NCBI RefSeq assembly: GCF_009910675.1
Contig: NZ_RSEJ01000026.1
Location: forward strand, 41,340 to 105,339
From: Photobacterium alginatilyticum
Lineage (GTDB): Bacteria; Pseudomonadota; Gammaproteobacteria; Enterobacterales; Vibrionaceae
DNA: 64,000 nt
Direction of reading: 5' to 3'
Made by a program: the position numbers and the translations under genes. Below, in pieces: positions 52,148 through 62,288 of the stretch (position 1 is its first letter; each line of letters starts with the position of its first letter). The notes beneath the pieces are model-generated. The model did not search any database. It was not told the DNA's origin and saw only the letters and a list, made by a program, of their open reading frames with translations.

Positions 52148-54241
52148 TTAGGTTTTAAACTTGCCCAGTTCTTTGTGAAGATCCGTAGCACTTTCGGCGA
52201 GCCCTTCACTGGTGATCAAAGAGGAGGTCATGCTATCCATGACGTCTGTTGCCGTATCATTGATAACAACCACATTGCGGTTGATCTCTTCTGCTACTGC
52301 ACTTTGTTCTTCAGCGGCTGAGGCAATCTGATTGTTCATATCATTGATCACTTCGATGGCTTCATTGATTTCAGCAAGGGCATGCTGAGCTGCCTGAGTT
52401 TCCTCTTTGGTATCTATTGCCTGTTGCTGGCTTTGTTGCATAGATACCATGATGGACTGAGTGTCTTGTTCCAGTCGGCCTAGCATAGCCCGGATTTCTT
52501 CTGTCGACGTCTGGGTGCGGGTGGCCAGATTTCGTACTTCATCAGCAACAACCGCAAAGCCTCTACCGGCCTCTCCTGCTCGGGCTGCTTCGATGGCGGC
52601 ATTGAGTGCCAGTAGGTTCGTTTGATCAGCAATACCGCCGATCTCTGTTAGCAAGCCCTGGATCGCGGCACTTGACTGGGCAAGGTTCTGAATTTGCTCT
52701 TGGGCATCATTGATGCGACCGGCTAATTCACTGACGGCAGTTGCTGTGTTGTCCATTTGGCCCATGCCGCTGAGGCTGTTGGACTGCACCTGACTTGCAG
52801 CAGCGGCTGCCTGTACCGCAGAACCGGCGACTTCCTGCGCCGATGCCGTCATCTGATTGATTGCCGCTGCCAGAGAGTTAACTTCGTTGACTTGCGCATT
52901 CAGCTTTTCTTTGGAGTCTTCGGCTTTTGCTTTGCCTTCCTGTGCGTTGAAGCCAACCTGATCCGCTGTTTGTTTTACCGAGCGGAGTGTCTCTTGCAGA
53001 CGAATGAGAAAGGTGTTGAACCAGTGGGCCAACTGAGCCGTTTCATCTTGTCCCTTCACCTCTAGCCGATAGGTCAGGTCACCGTCGCCGTGAGCGACAT
53101 CTTTGAATCGTTCAACAAGGTTAAACAGAACCTTGCCAAGAGAATGGGCAATGAAGGCAATAGCCGCGATACCTAGAGCGGCAGCAACCAAGCCAGCCAA
53201 AACACCTTTTTTAATAGCATGATCATTTTGGTTGCCTATCCAGCTTTCAAATGCTGAAACGCTCTGGATAAGTTTGCTACCCGGTACGGACACCATCACG
53301 ATCCACGGTGCGCCTGAAGTATCAACAGAGGTGATGGCATACTCTTCGGCACCGATTGTGATGCGGTCTATTCCTTTCTGGCGCGCCAGTGACTGGATAT
53401 CAGGCCATTGTGTGGCAAGTTCACTGGCGACCTTCTTGCCTACCTGGGACGGTGTACCACTGTTTGCCAGTACCGCCCCTTTCCAGGAGGTGATGATGAT
53501 ATTGCCTTCTCCCTGGAATAAATCACGAGCGAGACTCTCGCTTTGACCTTGAAGCTCGGCCAGAGAGAGATCGAAGCCCAATGACCCAATGATTTGGCCG
53601 TTGACTTTGATTGGCTGGCTAATCGTCGTGATAAGCTCCTCTTTGCCGCGAACCGGGTACATGTAGGGTTCCATCACAAAGGTTTGGCCCGTTTCGTACG
53701 GCATTAGGTGCCAGTCGTCTGTTCGTTCGCCATTACTGTTAAGCTTTGTATTTCGAAAGCTCTCCATGGCGACAGGATCAAAGCTGTTATTGGTGTTAGG
53801 AGAAAAGAATGGGGCAAGGTAGCCTTTGCTGTTGATTGCAGCTCGTGCTTCGTGTTCGGAGCTTGCGGGCCAGGTTTTCTGTTCCCATACCATGTAGCCG
53901 GCAAATACCGCGCGGTCCTGGGCTTCCAGGGCTGCAATAAACTGCTTCACTATGGTTTGGGCACCAGCTCCGTTTTCGCCACTTAATTCAATGATGGAAC
54001 GTATCTGGTTGAGGTTGGCAAGAACAGGAAACAGTTTATTGGCGATGGTTTTTCCCTGTTCAGAAGCGGTTGCCTTCAAATTAAGGTTGGTGGCATCACT
54101 CAGTTGGACAGTAACCTTTTCGCTCACTTGCTGGTTAACGTTGGTAAATGCCGTCGTTGTCATTCCCATTGCAATAAGTAGTGTAAATGCCATCGCAATA
54201 CCAGCGCTGATGGCAATACGTGTTCGAATTGTTTTAAACAC
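52148..54241 (-). CDS. Methyl-accepting chemotaxis protein with a dCache sensor
   Basis: A 697-residue receptor. An N-terminal membrane helix is followed by a periplasmic sensor domain (residues ~40-340, with AGYMVWEQKTWPASSEHEAR and EPYMYPVRGKEELITTISQPIKVNGQIIGSLGFDLSLAEL, a dCache pattern), a second helix (GVLAGLVAAALGIAAIAFI), HAMP, and the signalling domain whose hairpin tip is IADQTNLLALNAAIEAARAGE. Such sensors usually bind amino acids or other small ligands. It starts with GTG 54241, preceded by AGGA. Confidence 0.93.
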   Translation of the reverse strand: MFKTIRTRIAISAGIAMAFTLLIAMGMTTTAFTNVNQQVSEKVTVQLSDATNLNLKATASEQGKTIANKLFPVLANLNQIRSIIELSGENGAGAQTIVKQFIAALEAQDRAVFAGYMVWEQKTWPASSEHEARAAINSKGYLAPFFSPNTNNSFDPVAMESFRNTKLNSNGERTDDWHLMPYETGQTFVMEPYMYPVRGKEELITTISQPIKVNGQIIGSLGFDLSLAELQGQSESLARDLFQGEGNIIITSWKGAVLANSGTPSQVGKKVASELATQWPDIQSLARQKGIDRITIGAEEYAITSVDTSGAPWIVMVSVPGSKLIQSVSAFESWIGNQNDHAIKKGVLAGLVAAALGIAAIAFIAHSLGKVLFNLVERFKDVAHGDGDLTYRLEVKGQDETAQLAHWFNTFLIRLQETLRSVKQTADQVGFNAQEGKAKAEDSKEKLNAQVNEVNSLAAAINQMTASAQEVAGSAVQAAAAASQVQSNSLSGMGQMDNTATAVSELAGRINDAQEQIQNLAQSSAAIQGLLTEIGGIADQTNLLALNAAIEAARAGEAGRGFAVVADEVRNLATRTQTSTEEIRAMLGRLEQDTQSIMVSMQQSQQQAIDTKEETQAAQHALAEINEAIEVINDMNNQIASAAEEQSAVAEEINRNVVVINDTATDVMDSMTSSLITSEGLAESATDLHKELGKFKT

Positions 54242-54560
54242 GAAATATCCTTTAATATTATATGGTTATTGTGATTCAGCTGTTCTTGTTGAGGCTGCGG
54301 CTTCATCGTGTTTTAGGAAATGAATAGTTATCGATGAAAAGGTATTAAAAGAGCTGAAACAGCATTATATACAAAACAAATTAACAGGTTGTGTGGGTGT
54401 GTTAATGCTTTATTGGTATAAATTAAAGGCTGTTAATGGCGTTGGCTGGCTGAACAAAGTTGTTGTGTGACTGTTGAGGTATTCTTGATGATATTTTCTA
54501 TCACTTGACAGTGACTTGGGTACAATGGCCGCCCTTTAATATGTGATTCGACGAATAATT

Positions 54561-54878
54561 ATGACAATACCAACAACAATGACGTTCTTTGAACGTTTCG
54601 AAACCGACATTTTGGCTGGCAAGAAGACAATTACAATCCGAGATGAGTCAGAAAACAACTATGTCCCGGGAACGGTTGTCCGTGTGTCTACATTGGAAGG
54701 CGGGCGAGAGTTTTGCAGCCTGGAAATCTTGTCTGTTGAGCCAATTCTGTTTGATGATCTGTCTGATTTTCATGCGCAACAAGAGAACATGTCTCTGCCG
54801 GTTCTGAAGGACGTTATCCAGGAGATCTACCCGGGTATTGAGCAGCTGTATGTCATCACCTATAAGCTGTCACAGTAA
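54561..54878 (+). CDS. yqfB: N4-acetylcytidine amidohydrolase, YqfB/ASCH family
   Basis: A 105-residue ASCH-domain protein. TFFERFETDILAGKKTITIRDESE and QQENMSLPVLKDVIQEIYPG match E. coli YqfB, which hydrolyses N4-acetylcytidine to cytidine and acetate. The Lys and Glu implied in catalysis are in GKKTITIRDE. Start ATG 54561 matches the family length; the frame is open from 54543, without a ribosome site. It stands alone between two divergent or convergent neighbours. Confidence 0.92.
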   Translation: MTIPTTMTFFERFETDILAGKKTITIRDESENNYVPGTVVRVSTLEGGREFCSLEILSVEPILFDDLSDFHAQQENMSLPVLKDVIQEIYPGIEQLYVITYKLSQ

Positions 54879-54912
54879 TAATGCTAGCCTGAGGTTATTC
54901 AGAGGACTAAAA

Positions 54913-57369
54913 CTATCCTCTTTTTAGTGGCTTTGAGCTACCAGAGTTATTAAGCGCTTTATTCATCTGTTTAATACGGGTGATGATTGCGGCGTTGATA
55001 CTATTGGCGGGGTACTGATTCTTGGTATTTATTTTCCCCATCGCAACCTCGGTGAGGAGATTCATCACTTGATCAACATGATCTGCAACCCAGATATGGA
55101 AGTTGCCGTTTTGCACGGAGTGGCGAACGTTTTCGTTAACCATTAAGTGAGCAAGGTTTGTTCTGGGTATGATAACGCCTTGCTCGCCGGTTAGTCCTTT
55201 AAGGTTGCAAATATCATAGAAGCCTTCGATCTTCTCGTTGACCCCGCCAATGGCTTCGATATTTCCATGCTGATCAATAGCGCCAGTGACGGCTATGTTT
55301 TGTTTTATCGGGATCTGTGCAATCGCTGACAGCAAGGCACAGAGCTCCGCGGCAGAAGCACTATCGCCATCTATCATTCCGTAGGATTGCTCGAAAGTGA
55401 GGGTGGCCGAGAAGGACAGGGGTTGCTTTTGCTCGTATTGTTCGCGCAGATAGGCTGTTAGGATCATGACACCTTTCGAGTGGCTTGGACCGCTCATATC
55501 CACTTCGCGCTCAATGTTGACGACATTGCTTTGCCCGAGATGAACCACAGCAGTAATACGGCAGGGGCGGCCGAACATATTTTCATCAACACTGATAATT
55601 GAAAGCCCGTTGACCTGGCCAATTTTGCTACCCTGAGTATCGATTTGGTTAATACCGCGCTGGATATTATCGGTGATGCACTCTTTCAGGTAACCGCTTC
55701 TAAACTGCTTTGCCTCAATGGCTTGCTGAATCAAATTGTCTGTGATGACGGCCTGCTCATGTTGTCTGGCCAGGAAATCTGCTTCGAGTATGATGGCACT
55801 GATATTGCCCCGGTGGAGAGTGAGCTTTTCGCCGTCTTCTGCTTGCCGAGCCGCAAATTCAATGAGCCTTGCCACGGCAGTTCGATCAAGCGGGCGTGCC
55901 TTTGCGTCTGACTGCAACTGCCCGATAAGCTGCGAATAGTGCAAGCATGATTCCTCCGTGCGGTTGATTTCTTCTGAGCAGTCAGCCTGAACCTTAAAAA
56001 GCTGGCTGAATTCGGGGTCGTATTGTTTGAGCATGTAGTACATCATGCGATCGCCGATGAGGATAATTTTGACATCAAGAGGAATGCTATCGGGTTCAAG
56101 GCTAGCAATACTATTGACGCTAAGAAGCTGTTCAAGAGGCTGGAGTCTGATCTGGTTCGATAGCAAGGTACGTTTAAATACATCCCAGACGAAAGGTTTG
56201 TTGAGTAATTGAATAACATCAATAACTAAAAATCCGCCGTTGGCGCGATGAAAGGCACCCGGTTTAATTAAGGTGAAGTTAGTGACAAAAGTGCCCAGTT
56301 CGCCTTTGTGCTCAATTCGGCCAATTAAGTTAGCGTAAGTTGGATTGTCCTCATAAATCACGGGTGATGCGTCAGTATCACTGTTATCAACGATGATGTT
56401 GACGTCATAAACGGTGTAAGGGCTAAAGCTGAGTTTTTGGCCTGTGTACTCGTTGATTTCGGTTTCAAGGCTGCCGTTAAAGAGGGGAATATTGTCGAGA
56501 ACGTGCCTTTTTAGGTTTTCTATATAGTGGCTAACAGAGTCGATGGCTAGCAACTCTTCTGGTAGCTGGCCGATAAGATAGTCGACTGTGATCAACATAT
56601 AATCACGTTCTAGTTTGTTTTTCTTCTCCTTCATTTCCTGATCCCAGTGAGGAACCTGTTTTAGGAGGTTAACCAGCAAGAGGCGAAGCTCTTCAATAGA
56701 CTTGTCTATAACTGCTTTCTCATCATCAGGCAGCTTGTCGAACTCTTCTTTACTGAGTACTTTGTCCTTTTTGATTGGGTGAATAAGGTAGCCGTTTTGC
56801 GAGCGCTTCAAGATGCAGTGTTGTGCCTTGGCTTTTTCTTCTATCGACTGAAAGGCTGCTATTTCTCTCTCGTTAAGCTCGTTTTGCAATCGGTCTGCAT
56901 GTTGGACGTAGTCTTCATTTTGCAATAATGTCGGAACCGTTTTTTTTAATGCTTCGATGAGCGCATGTATTTCAGATTTCAGCCTTTTTCCCATCCCCGC
57001 GGGTAACTGAAGTGCGACAGGCTTGTTTCCGTCTCTGAAATTATTGACATAACACCAGTCAAACAGCGGTTTGTCTGGATCGCGATGCTGAAGCAGAAGT
57101 TGCTGTGCAATGACATGTTTACCAAGTCCGGTAGAGCCCATTAGGAAGATATTAAAACCAGCCGATTGGACTCCTACGCCTAGCTTGATTGCATCTATCG
57201 CGCGCTCCAATCCGAGAGGGGGGCTACTCTGGTTGATGTCATCAGTTGTATCAAAATCAAACTGATCTGGATCGCAAGGGTGAAAAAGCTCGGCTGCGGT
57301 AAGCTTTGTGGCTTGGGTTGGGATTGCCTCCTTGCTGCGTGGGTTAGCCTTTGATGAAATACCTTTCAT
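54913..57369 (-). CDS. Lon-family ATP-dependent protease, AAA_32/LonH type
   Basis: An 818-residue protease. The N-terminal ATPase part shows GSTGLGKHVIAQQLL as Walker A (His where Thr/Ser is usual) and GGFLVIDVIQLLNKPF as Walker B. The C-terminal ~200 residues are the Lon proteolytic domain with catalytic Ser in GDSASAAELCALLSAI and Lys in GGVNEKIEGFYDIC. It is larger than E. coli YcbZ and close to the Vibrio-type version. It likely degrades damaged or regulatory proteins; with a degenerate P-loop, ATP dependence is doubtful. Not the housekeeping Lon. Confidence 0.92.
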   Translation of the reverse strand: MKGISSKANPRSKEAIPTQATKLTAAELFHPCDPDQFDFDTTDDINQSSPPLGLERAIDAIKLGVGVQSAGFNIFLMGSTGLGKHVIAQQLLLQHRDPDKPLFDWCYVNNFRDGNKPVALQLPAGMGKRLKSEIHALIEALKKTVPTLLQNEDYVQHADRLQNELNEREIAAFQSIEEKAKAQHCILKRSQNGYLIHPIKKDKVLSKEEFDKLPDDEKAVIDKSIEELRLLLVNLLKQVPHWDQEMKEKKNKLERDYMLITVDYLIGQLPEELLAIDSVSHYIENLKRHVLDNIPLFNGSLETEINEYTGQKLSFSPYTVYDVNIIVDNSDTDASPVIYEDNPTYANLIGRIEHKGELGTFVTNFTLIKPGAFHRANGGFLVIDVIQLLNKPFVWDVFKRTLLSNQIRLQPLEQLLSVNSIASLEPDSIPLDVKIILIGDRMMYYMLKQYDPEFSQLFKVQADCSEEINRTEESCLHYSQLIGQLQSDAKARPLDRTAVARLIEFAARQAEDGEKLTLHRGNISAIILEADFLARQHEQAVITDNLIQQAIEAKQFRSGYLKECITDNIQRGINQIDTQGSKIGQVNGLSIISVDENMFGRPCRITAVVHLGQSNVVNIEREVDMSGPSHSKGVMILTAYLREQYEQKQPLSFSATLTFEQSYGMIDGDSASAAELCALLSAIAQIPIKQNIAVTGAIDQHGNIEAIGGVNEKIEGFYDICNLKGLTGEQGVIIPRTNLAHLMVNENVRHSVQNGNFHIWVADHVDQVMNLLTEVAMGKINTKNQYPANSINAAIITRIKQMNKALNNSGSSKPLKRG

Positions 57370-57541
57370 AGCATTGGATCACCTGTCATTGTTGTTGTAT
57401 CGCTAAGTATAATAACCAATGGCGCTTGTTTCTGAGTTTACTGGTGAAATCGAGCTGTTAAGGCCGGATAATGGAGGGAATGACTACAAGGTTGCTTAGT
57501 AAACTTACGCAATTTCTCCTATCTTTATGAGGGAGGTTGTT

Positions 57542-58258
57542 ATGATCGAGTTTGATAAAATGTCTGACTTTTTCTCGGGCTTTTATGGCTTCAAGCCAAG
57601 GGATGAATTCATCTATCTCGATTTCCATTTACGCACAACAGTGTTGGAACGCTTTACAACGCTGCCGTTTGTGCTTGATTTGCTAAAGGGAAAGAAACAC
57701 CTCATTGCGATAACCGATCATAATGACATCAGAGGCGCCATCGCAGCTTGTGATCTCGGTATTAATAATGTCCCGGCCATTGAAGTCGGATGTAGTGACG
57801 GGTTCGATCTTCTTGTTTTCTTCAAAGAGCTAGCCGATTTAGAAACCTTTTATCGTCAAGAGGTTGAAAGCAATAAGCACCTATATAGAATGACGAGAAC
57901 AACCAAAGACATATTCTATTATCTTGATGTACTTGCCGACAGGCCGTGCTATCTCTCAATCCCTCATATCAATGGCTTTGCCCAGAATAATTACCTGAAA
58001 AATAAACCTGATATTAAAATGGTCCTCAATAGAGTTGATGCCATAGAGACGTATAACCACGCGCTGCCAAAAAACAGGAATATCAACGCCCAGATAATAA
58101 GGCGAGTGTATCAGCGGGATGCGACGTTTGGCAGTGATGTTCACATTAACCATGAGCTGCAGTCGTTTTACCGGTTATTGGAAAGCGAAGAAAAGCGATA
58201 CCGTAAGCTGATGGGTAACTTGTACGAACAGCAAATACCTAAAAGTATAAGTGCTTGA
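57542..58258 (+). CDS. PHP-like metallophosphoesterase domain protein
   Basis: A 238-residue protein with the motif order of PHP phosphoesterases: YLDFHLRTTV, IAITDHNDIRGAI, VPAIEVGCSDGFDLLVFF, LSIPHINGF, VDAIETYNHAL and FGSDVHINHEL. The first motif normally reads DxHxHT; here the second His is Arg, so one metal site may be lost. Typical relatives hydrolyse histidinol phosphate or RNA/DNA ends. ATG 57542 is chosen for GGGAGG 5 bases upstream. Function uncertain. Confidence 0.8.
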   Translation: MIEFDKMSDFFSGFYGFKPRDEFIYLDFHLRTTVLERFTTLPFVLDLLKGKKHLIAITDHNDIRGAIAACDLGINNVPAIEVGCSDGFDLLVFFKELADLETFYRQEVESNKHLYRMTRTTKDIFYYLDVLADRPCYLSIPHINGFAQNNYLKNKPDIKMVLNRVDAIETYNHALPKNRNINAQIIRRVYQRDATFGSDVHINHELQSFYRLLESEEKRYRKLMGNLYEQQIPKSISA

Positions 58259-58404
58259 TACATTAGTTGAAGCCCATAAAAGGGAACCTTACTGCGTCAT
58301 ACCTTGCCGCGTATTCTCTACTAAAATTGTACTGATTGCTTTCACTCTAGGCGGTAGCTTCGAATCGCACGCTGGTGCCTTGTTGCAGACAGGTAGGATT
58401 CATG

Positions 58405-58860
58405 ATGAATGACAGTGAAAAACAACAAGTAATAGATTTGTTGAATAATATCATGGAAGTAGAATTGGCCGGTGTGGTTCGCTACACCCACTATTCCCTG
58501 ATGGTGTTTGGCTATAACCGGATTCCGATTGTCTCCTGGTTGAAAGGCAATGCCAATGAGGGCCTTGTCCATGCTCATAAAGCGGGTGAAATGGTGACTC
58601 TGCTCGGTGGGCACCCCTCTCTGAAGGTCGGCCCTTTGCTGGAAACCCGAAAACACGATATCGGTGATATTCTCCGGGAGAGCTTGGACCATGAGAAGGC
58701 GGCTTTGGCCCTTTATTATAAGTTGTTGCACCTGGCAGAGGGAAAGTCGGTATTATTGGAAGAGTACGCAAGGGAGATGATTGCCCAGGAAGAGCTTCAC
58801 CTTGATGAGGTGGATAAAATGCTCAGAAAACCGGGTGATGTAAAGCCATTTGATAGTTAA
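58405..58860 (+). CDS. Bacterioferritin-like ferritin-fold protein
   Basis: A 151-residue four-helix protein. Diiron-type residues are visible in IMEVELAGVVRYTHY, ANEGLVHAHKAGEMV, LDHEKAALALYYKLL and AQEELHLDEVDKM, matching the ExxH pairs of bacterioferritin. No clear haem Met at the usual site, so it may be a non-haem relative. ATG 58405 is preferred, since AGGA lies 6 bases upstream; ATG 58402 is too close. It probably stores or detoxifies iron. Confidence 0.85.
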   Translation: MNDSEKQQVIDLLNNIMEVELAGVVRYTHYSLMVFGYNRIPIVSWLKGNANEGLVHAHKAGEMVTLLGGHPSLKVGPLLETRKHDIGDILRESLDHEKAALALYYKLLHLAEGKSVLLEEYAREMIAQEELHLDEVDKMLRKPGDVKPFDS

Positions 58861-58993
58861 CCCCTCTATATTAACGCCAGCAGCACGGAAGCTGCTTTGC
58901 TTCACGCCTATTCTATTGATGAAACAGTTCTTTTCTTATCTATCTGTACCGACGTATTATCTTATACCCAGACATCCATTATCTCGGTAGGTT

Positions 58994-60793
58994 ATGTCCC
59001 ACGACAAGAGCGATAGCACTCAACAAATAAAAGCACTGAATCCACTACTGCCAATACTCAGGTTCGTGAAGCCTTATAAAACCATGGTAGCCGCTGCGCT
59101 GCTGGCCTTGTTGGTTACCGCCGTAGTTAGCCTGTCGATAGGGCAGGGGGTGAAGATGATCATCGATAATGGCTTTATGGCGGGCTCCAAAGAGCAACTC
59201 AGTCACGCCATTGGTGTGATGGTGGTAATGATCAGCATTTTGGCTGTCGGTACTTTTACTCGCTTCTATCTGATGTCCTGGCTGGGAGAGCGAGTTTGCG
59301 CCGATATTCGCAAGGCAGTTTTTGACCGTTTGCTCGCTTTGCATCCGAGTTATTTTGAAGAGAACCGCAGCGGCGAGATCATGTCTCGGCTAACGACTGA
59401 TACCACATTATTGCAGTCAATTATCGGTTCGTCTTTCTCAATGGCGCTGCGCAGTCTCCTGATGCTGGTAGGCGGCTTGCTGATGTTGGTACTTACCAAC
59501 TTGAAACTGACACTAATGGTGGTGGGCTGCGTGCCTGTGGTGCTCCTGCCGATGCTCTATTACGGACGCAAGGTTCGTCGTCTGGCAAGAGAAAGTCAGG
59601 ATAGTATCGCCGATGTTGGTACCTACGCCGGGGAGATCATCCAGAATATCAAAGTAGTTCAGAGTTACACCCGGGAGAGCCAGGAAAAGAAAGCGTTTGG
59701 TGCCGAGGTTGAAAATGCCTTTTCAGTCGCACGACAGCGTGTACAGCAGCGTGCTGTACTTATTGCGGCGGTGATATTTTTGGCATTTGGTGCTATCAGC
59801 ATCATGCTGTGGGTCGGCGGTATGGACGTGCTGGCAGGAAGGATCAGTGAAGGTGAACTGGCTGCTTTCGTATTTTATGCGGTGATGGTTGCGATGTCAG
59901 TGGCAACGATATCTGAAGTTTATGGTGAGTTACAGCGCGCTTCAGGATCGGCCGAGCGATTATTTGAGTTGCTGGCAGTTGAAAGTGCCATACAGGCACC
60001 ACAACAAGTGGTGAAAGTCGACTCGTCAGCAGAGACTGTGATTGCCTTTGATGCGGTAAACTTCAGTTATCCATCGCGCCTGAACAGTGCTGCTTTATCC
60101 GAAATAACCCTATCGATAAGAAAAGGGCAGGTGGTTGCATTGGTTGGTCCTTCGGGAGCCGGAAAAACGACGTTGTTTGAGTTATTGCAACGTTTTTATG
60201 ATCCGTCTTCAGGTGAGATACGACTCAAAGGCGCGCCGATCCACAGGCTTGAACCCCAGGCACTTCGTCAGCAAATGGGGATGGTGCCACAGCAGCCAAT
60301 CATGTTCAGCGCGGATGTATGGCACAACATCCGCTATGGCCGTCCGGATGCGTCGGATGAAGAGGTTATCTTGGCTGCCAAGCGCGCGCATGCCCATGAC
60401 TTCATTCTTGAGTTGCCTGAGGGATACAAAAGTTATCTCGGTGAGCAGGGAGTACGTTTATCTGGTGGGCAGAAACAACGGGTTGCTCTTGCCCGTGCAA
60501 TTTTGAAAGATCCGGATATCTTGTTACTGGATGAAGCAACGAGTGCCCTGGATGCCGAGAGTGAGTTTCATGTTCAGGCTGCGCTTAATGAGTTGATGGA
60601 AAACAGGACAACGCTGATCATCGCCCATCGTCTTTCGACTGTTATTCATGCCGATGTTATTGTGCTGCTGGATCAAGGCCGTATTGTGGCCCGAGGGACT
60701 CATTCGCAATTGCTTGAAGAGTCTACGCTGTATCAGCGTTTATGTGAGCTTCAGTTTGATACTTCTGATACAGAGCGAAACCGGCAGATGTAG
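58994..60793 (+). CDS. ABC exporter, fused permease-ATPase (MsbA/LmrA type)
   Basis: A 599-residue half-transporter. Six membrane helices occupy residues ~25-320, and the C-terminal ATPase has Walker A GPSGAGKTTLFELLQ, Q-loop MVPQQPIMF, signature LSGGQKQRVALARAI, Walker B DILLLDEATSALD and H-loop IAHRLSTV. It should work as a homodimer that exports lipid, peptide or drug. It has its own promoter region of ~130 bp after the ferritin-like gene. Confidence 0.93.
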   Translation: MSHDKSDSTQQIKALNPLLPILRFVKPYKTMVAAALLALLVTAVVSLSIGQGVKMIIDNGFMAGSKEQLSHAIGVMVVMISILAVGTFTRFYLMSWLGERVCADIRKAVFDRLLALHPSYFEENRSGEIMSRLTTDTTLLQSIIGSSFSMALRSLLMLVGGLLMLVLTNLKLTLMVVGCVPVVLLPMLYYGRKVRRLARESQDSIADVGTYAGEIIQNIKVVQSYTRESQEKKAFGAEVENAFSVARQRVQQRAVLIAAVIFLAFGAISIMLWVGGMDVLAGRISEGELAAFVFYAVMVAMSVATISEVYGELQRASGSAERLFELLAVESAIQAPQQVVKVDSSAETVIAFDAVNFSYPSRLNSAALSEITLSIRKGQVVALVGPSGAGKTTLFELLQRFYDPSSGEIRLKGAPIHRLEPQALRQQMGMVPQQPIMFSADVWHNIRYGRPDASDEEVILAAKRAHAHDFILELPEGYKSYLGEQGVRLSGGQKQRVALARAILKDPDILLLDEATSALDAESEFHVQAALNELMENRTTLIIAHRLSTVIHADVIVLLDQGRIVARGTHSQLLEESTLYQRLCELQFDTSDTERNRQM

Positions 60794-60845
60794 GTATGTA
60801 TGCGATCTACCGGTCAGCTCAGGTATTAATCGTTATTGTCTGGCC

Positions 60846-62288
60846 TTACCTTTTGGGCTGTAAACAAACCTGAAGGTTTGCCGGTCGCATCGTAATGGCG
60901 AACTCCTCTTCTACTTCGGGAGAGGTTTCTGGTTTGGTAATAAAGAAGTGCTGGCAAAGCATGGCTATCACCATTTGGGCTTCCATGAAGGCCAATGATT
61001 CACCGGGGCAGTGACGTGCTCCGCCGCCAAAGGGAAAATGGCTGGTGGCTCTGTGCGGGCAGGCTTCATGGCTGAGTGAGTCTTCAAGCCAGCGTTCTGG
61101 TTGGAACTGTTTGGCATCAGGAAATAGGGATTCATTTAGCCCTCCGAGCCGCGTCAGCAAGAACATGCTGGTTCCCGCGGGTAACTGTGTTCCGTCTAGC
61201 AATGTTTGTTCGCTTGCCGTTTCGGCGGAAATCATGGGAGCGGTGGATTTTAACCGTAATGTCTCACGTGCGACTGCCTCTAAATATTTCAGCTCTTCCA
61301 ACCCTTCCACACACAGTTTACCGCCATTAGTCGCAATCACCTTTTCTGCTTCTTCAGCAATTTTCTGCTGAACCTCCGGCATCTGGCGGATAAAATACAA
61401 CATCCAGGCTATAAGGTTGGAGGTTGTGTCCTCACCCGCCAGAAGCAGGGTCAGAATGTTGGCAAACAATTCTTCATTGTTCAGGCGATTGTCGTCATCG
61501 TTAGAGGCGGAGACCATTGCTTGCAATATGGTCTCTGGTGATTCTGCTAATTCGGGCCTTTGGTGCAGCTCTTCACGTGTTTGTTCTACTATTTCCAGCG
61601 CGTATTTTTCGACTTCGACCAATGCCTGATCTAACTGCCGGTCTTTTTTGAGCTTGATGTACTGCCAGTAAGGAAAGGGCATTTTGGTGCGGCTGTTTAG
61701 TTGCGGAAAGATCACTTCAAGGTGTGTTTGTAATCCGTCTTCGTCTTTCTCCAGTAGGCGAGTGTCATGCCCAAAAACCAACGTTGTGGTGATATCAACG
61801 GTAAATCGACGGAGATCATCGTGGATATCGAGAGCCGTCGACTGATTACAGCTGTGTAGTAGTCTGCGTCTGAGTCGCTCGGTAGTCTGTTCCAGTAACG
61901 GGAAGAACGAAGCCAGGCTTTTCTTGCTAAAAGCCGGCATGATAAGCCTGCGTTGTCGTTTCCAGTCCTCACCATTGGCAGAGAGTACACCGTGGATACC
62001 TAACTCTTTGAATACGCGTTCCAGGTTGGCTGTACGGTTAAATGCCTTTGGCCGTCGGCGTAAGATGTCTTTCACAATCACAGGATCAGAGATGACGACG
62101 AAAATCATGCCGGCAAGATCGACTTTGTAGGTATCGTCATAGTCTGCCGCCCATTTTTCCAGTTGCTGGTGGAGAGTCGTATTTTTTACTTGCAGGAAGT
62201 TACCGAGTACCGGCCAGCCTTTGGGCTGAGGAAGATCACCCAGTGATCTTATTTCTTGCTGGTTGTTGCGTACTACTGATTCCGTCAT
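60846..62288 (-). CDS. Cytochrome P450
   Basis: A 480-residue soluble P450. The haem-binding loop FPFGGGARHCPGE has Cys427 as axial ligand, ETLRLKST holds the ExxR pair, and LLLAGEDTTSNLIAWML is the oxygen-activating helix I. There is no N-terminal anchor. It resembles fatty-acid or alkane hydroxylating bacterial P450s rather than a clear housekeeping type. No ferredoxin or reductase gene is adjacent, so redox partners must be encoded elsewhere. CGGAG precedes ATG 62288. Confidence 0.93.
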   Translation of the reverse strand: MTESVVRNNQQEIRSLGDLPQPKGWPVLGNFLQVKNTTLHQQLEKWAADYDDTYKVDLAGMIFVVISDPVIVKDILRRRPKAFNRTANLERVFKELGIHGVLSANGEDWKRQRRLIMPAFSKKSLASFFPLLEQTTERLRRRLLHSCNQSTALDIHDDLRRFTVDITTTLVFGHDTRLLEKDEDGLQTHLEVIFPQLNSRTKMPFPYWQYIKLKKDRQLDQALVEVEKYALEIVEQTREELHQRPELAESPETILQAMVSASNDDDNRLNNEELFANILTLLLAGEDTTSNLIAWMLYFIRQMPEVQQKIAEEAEKVIATNGGKLCVEGLEELKYLEAVARETLRLKSTAPMISAETASEQTLLDGTQLPAGTSMFLLTRLGGLNESLFPDAKQFQPERWLEDSLSHEACPHRATSHFPFGGGARHCPGESLAFMEAQMVIAMLCQHFFITKPETSPEVEEEFAITMRPANLQVCLQPKR

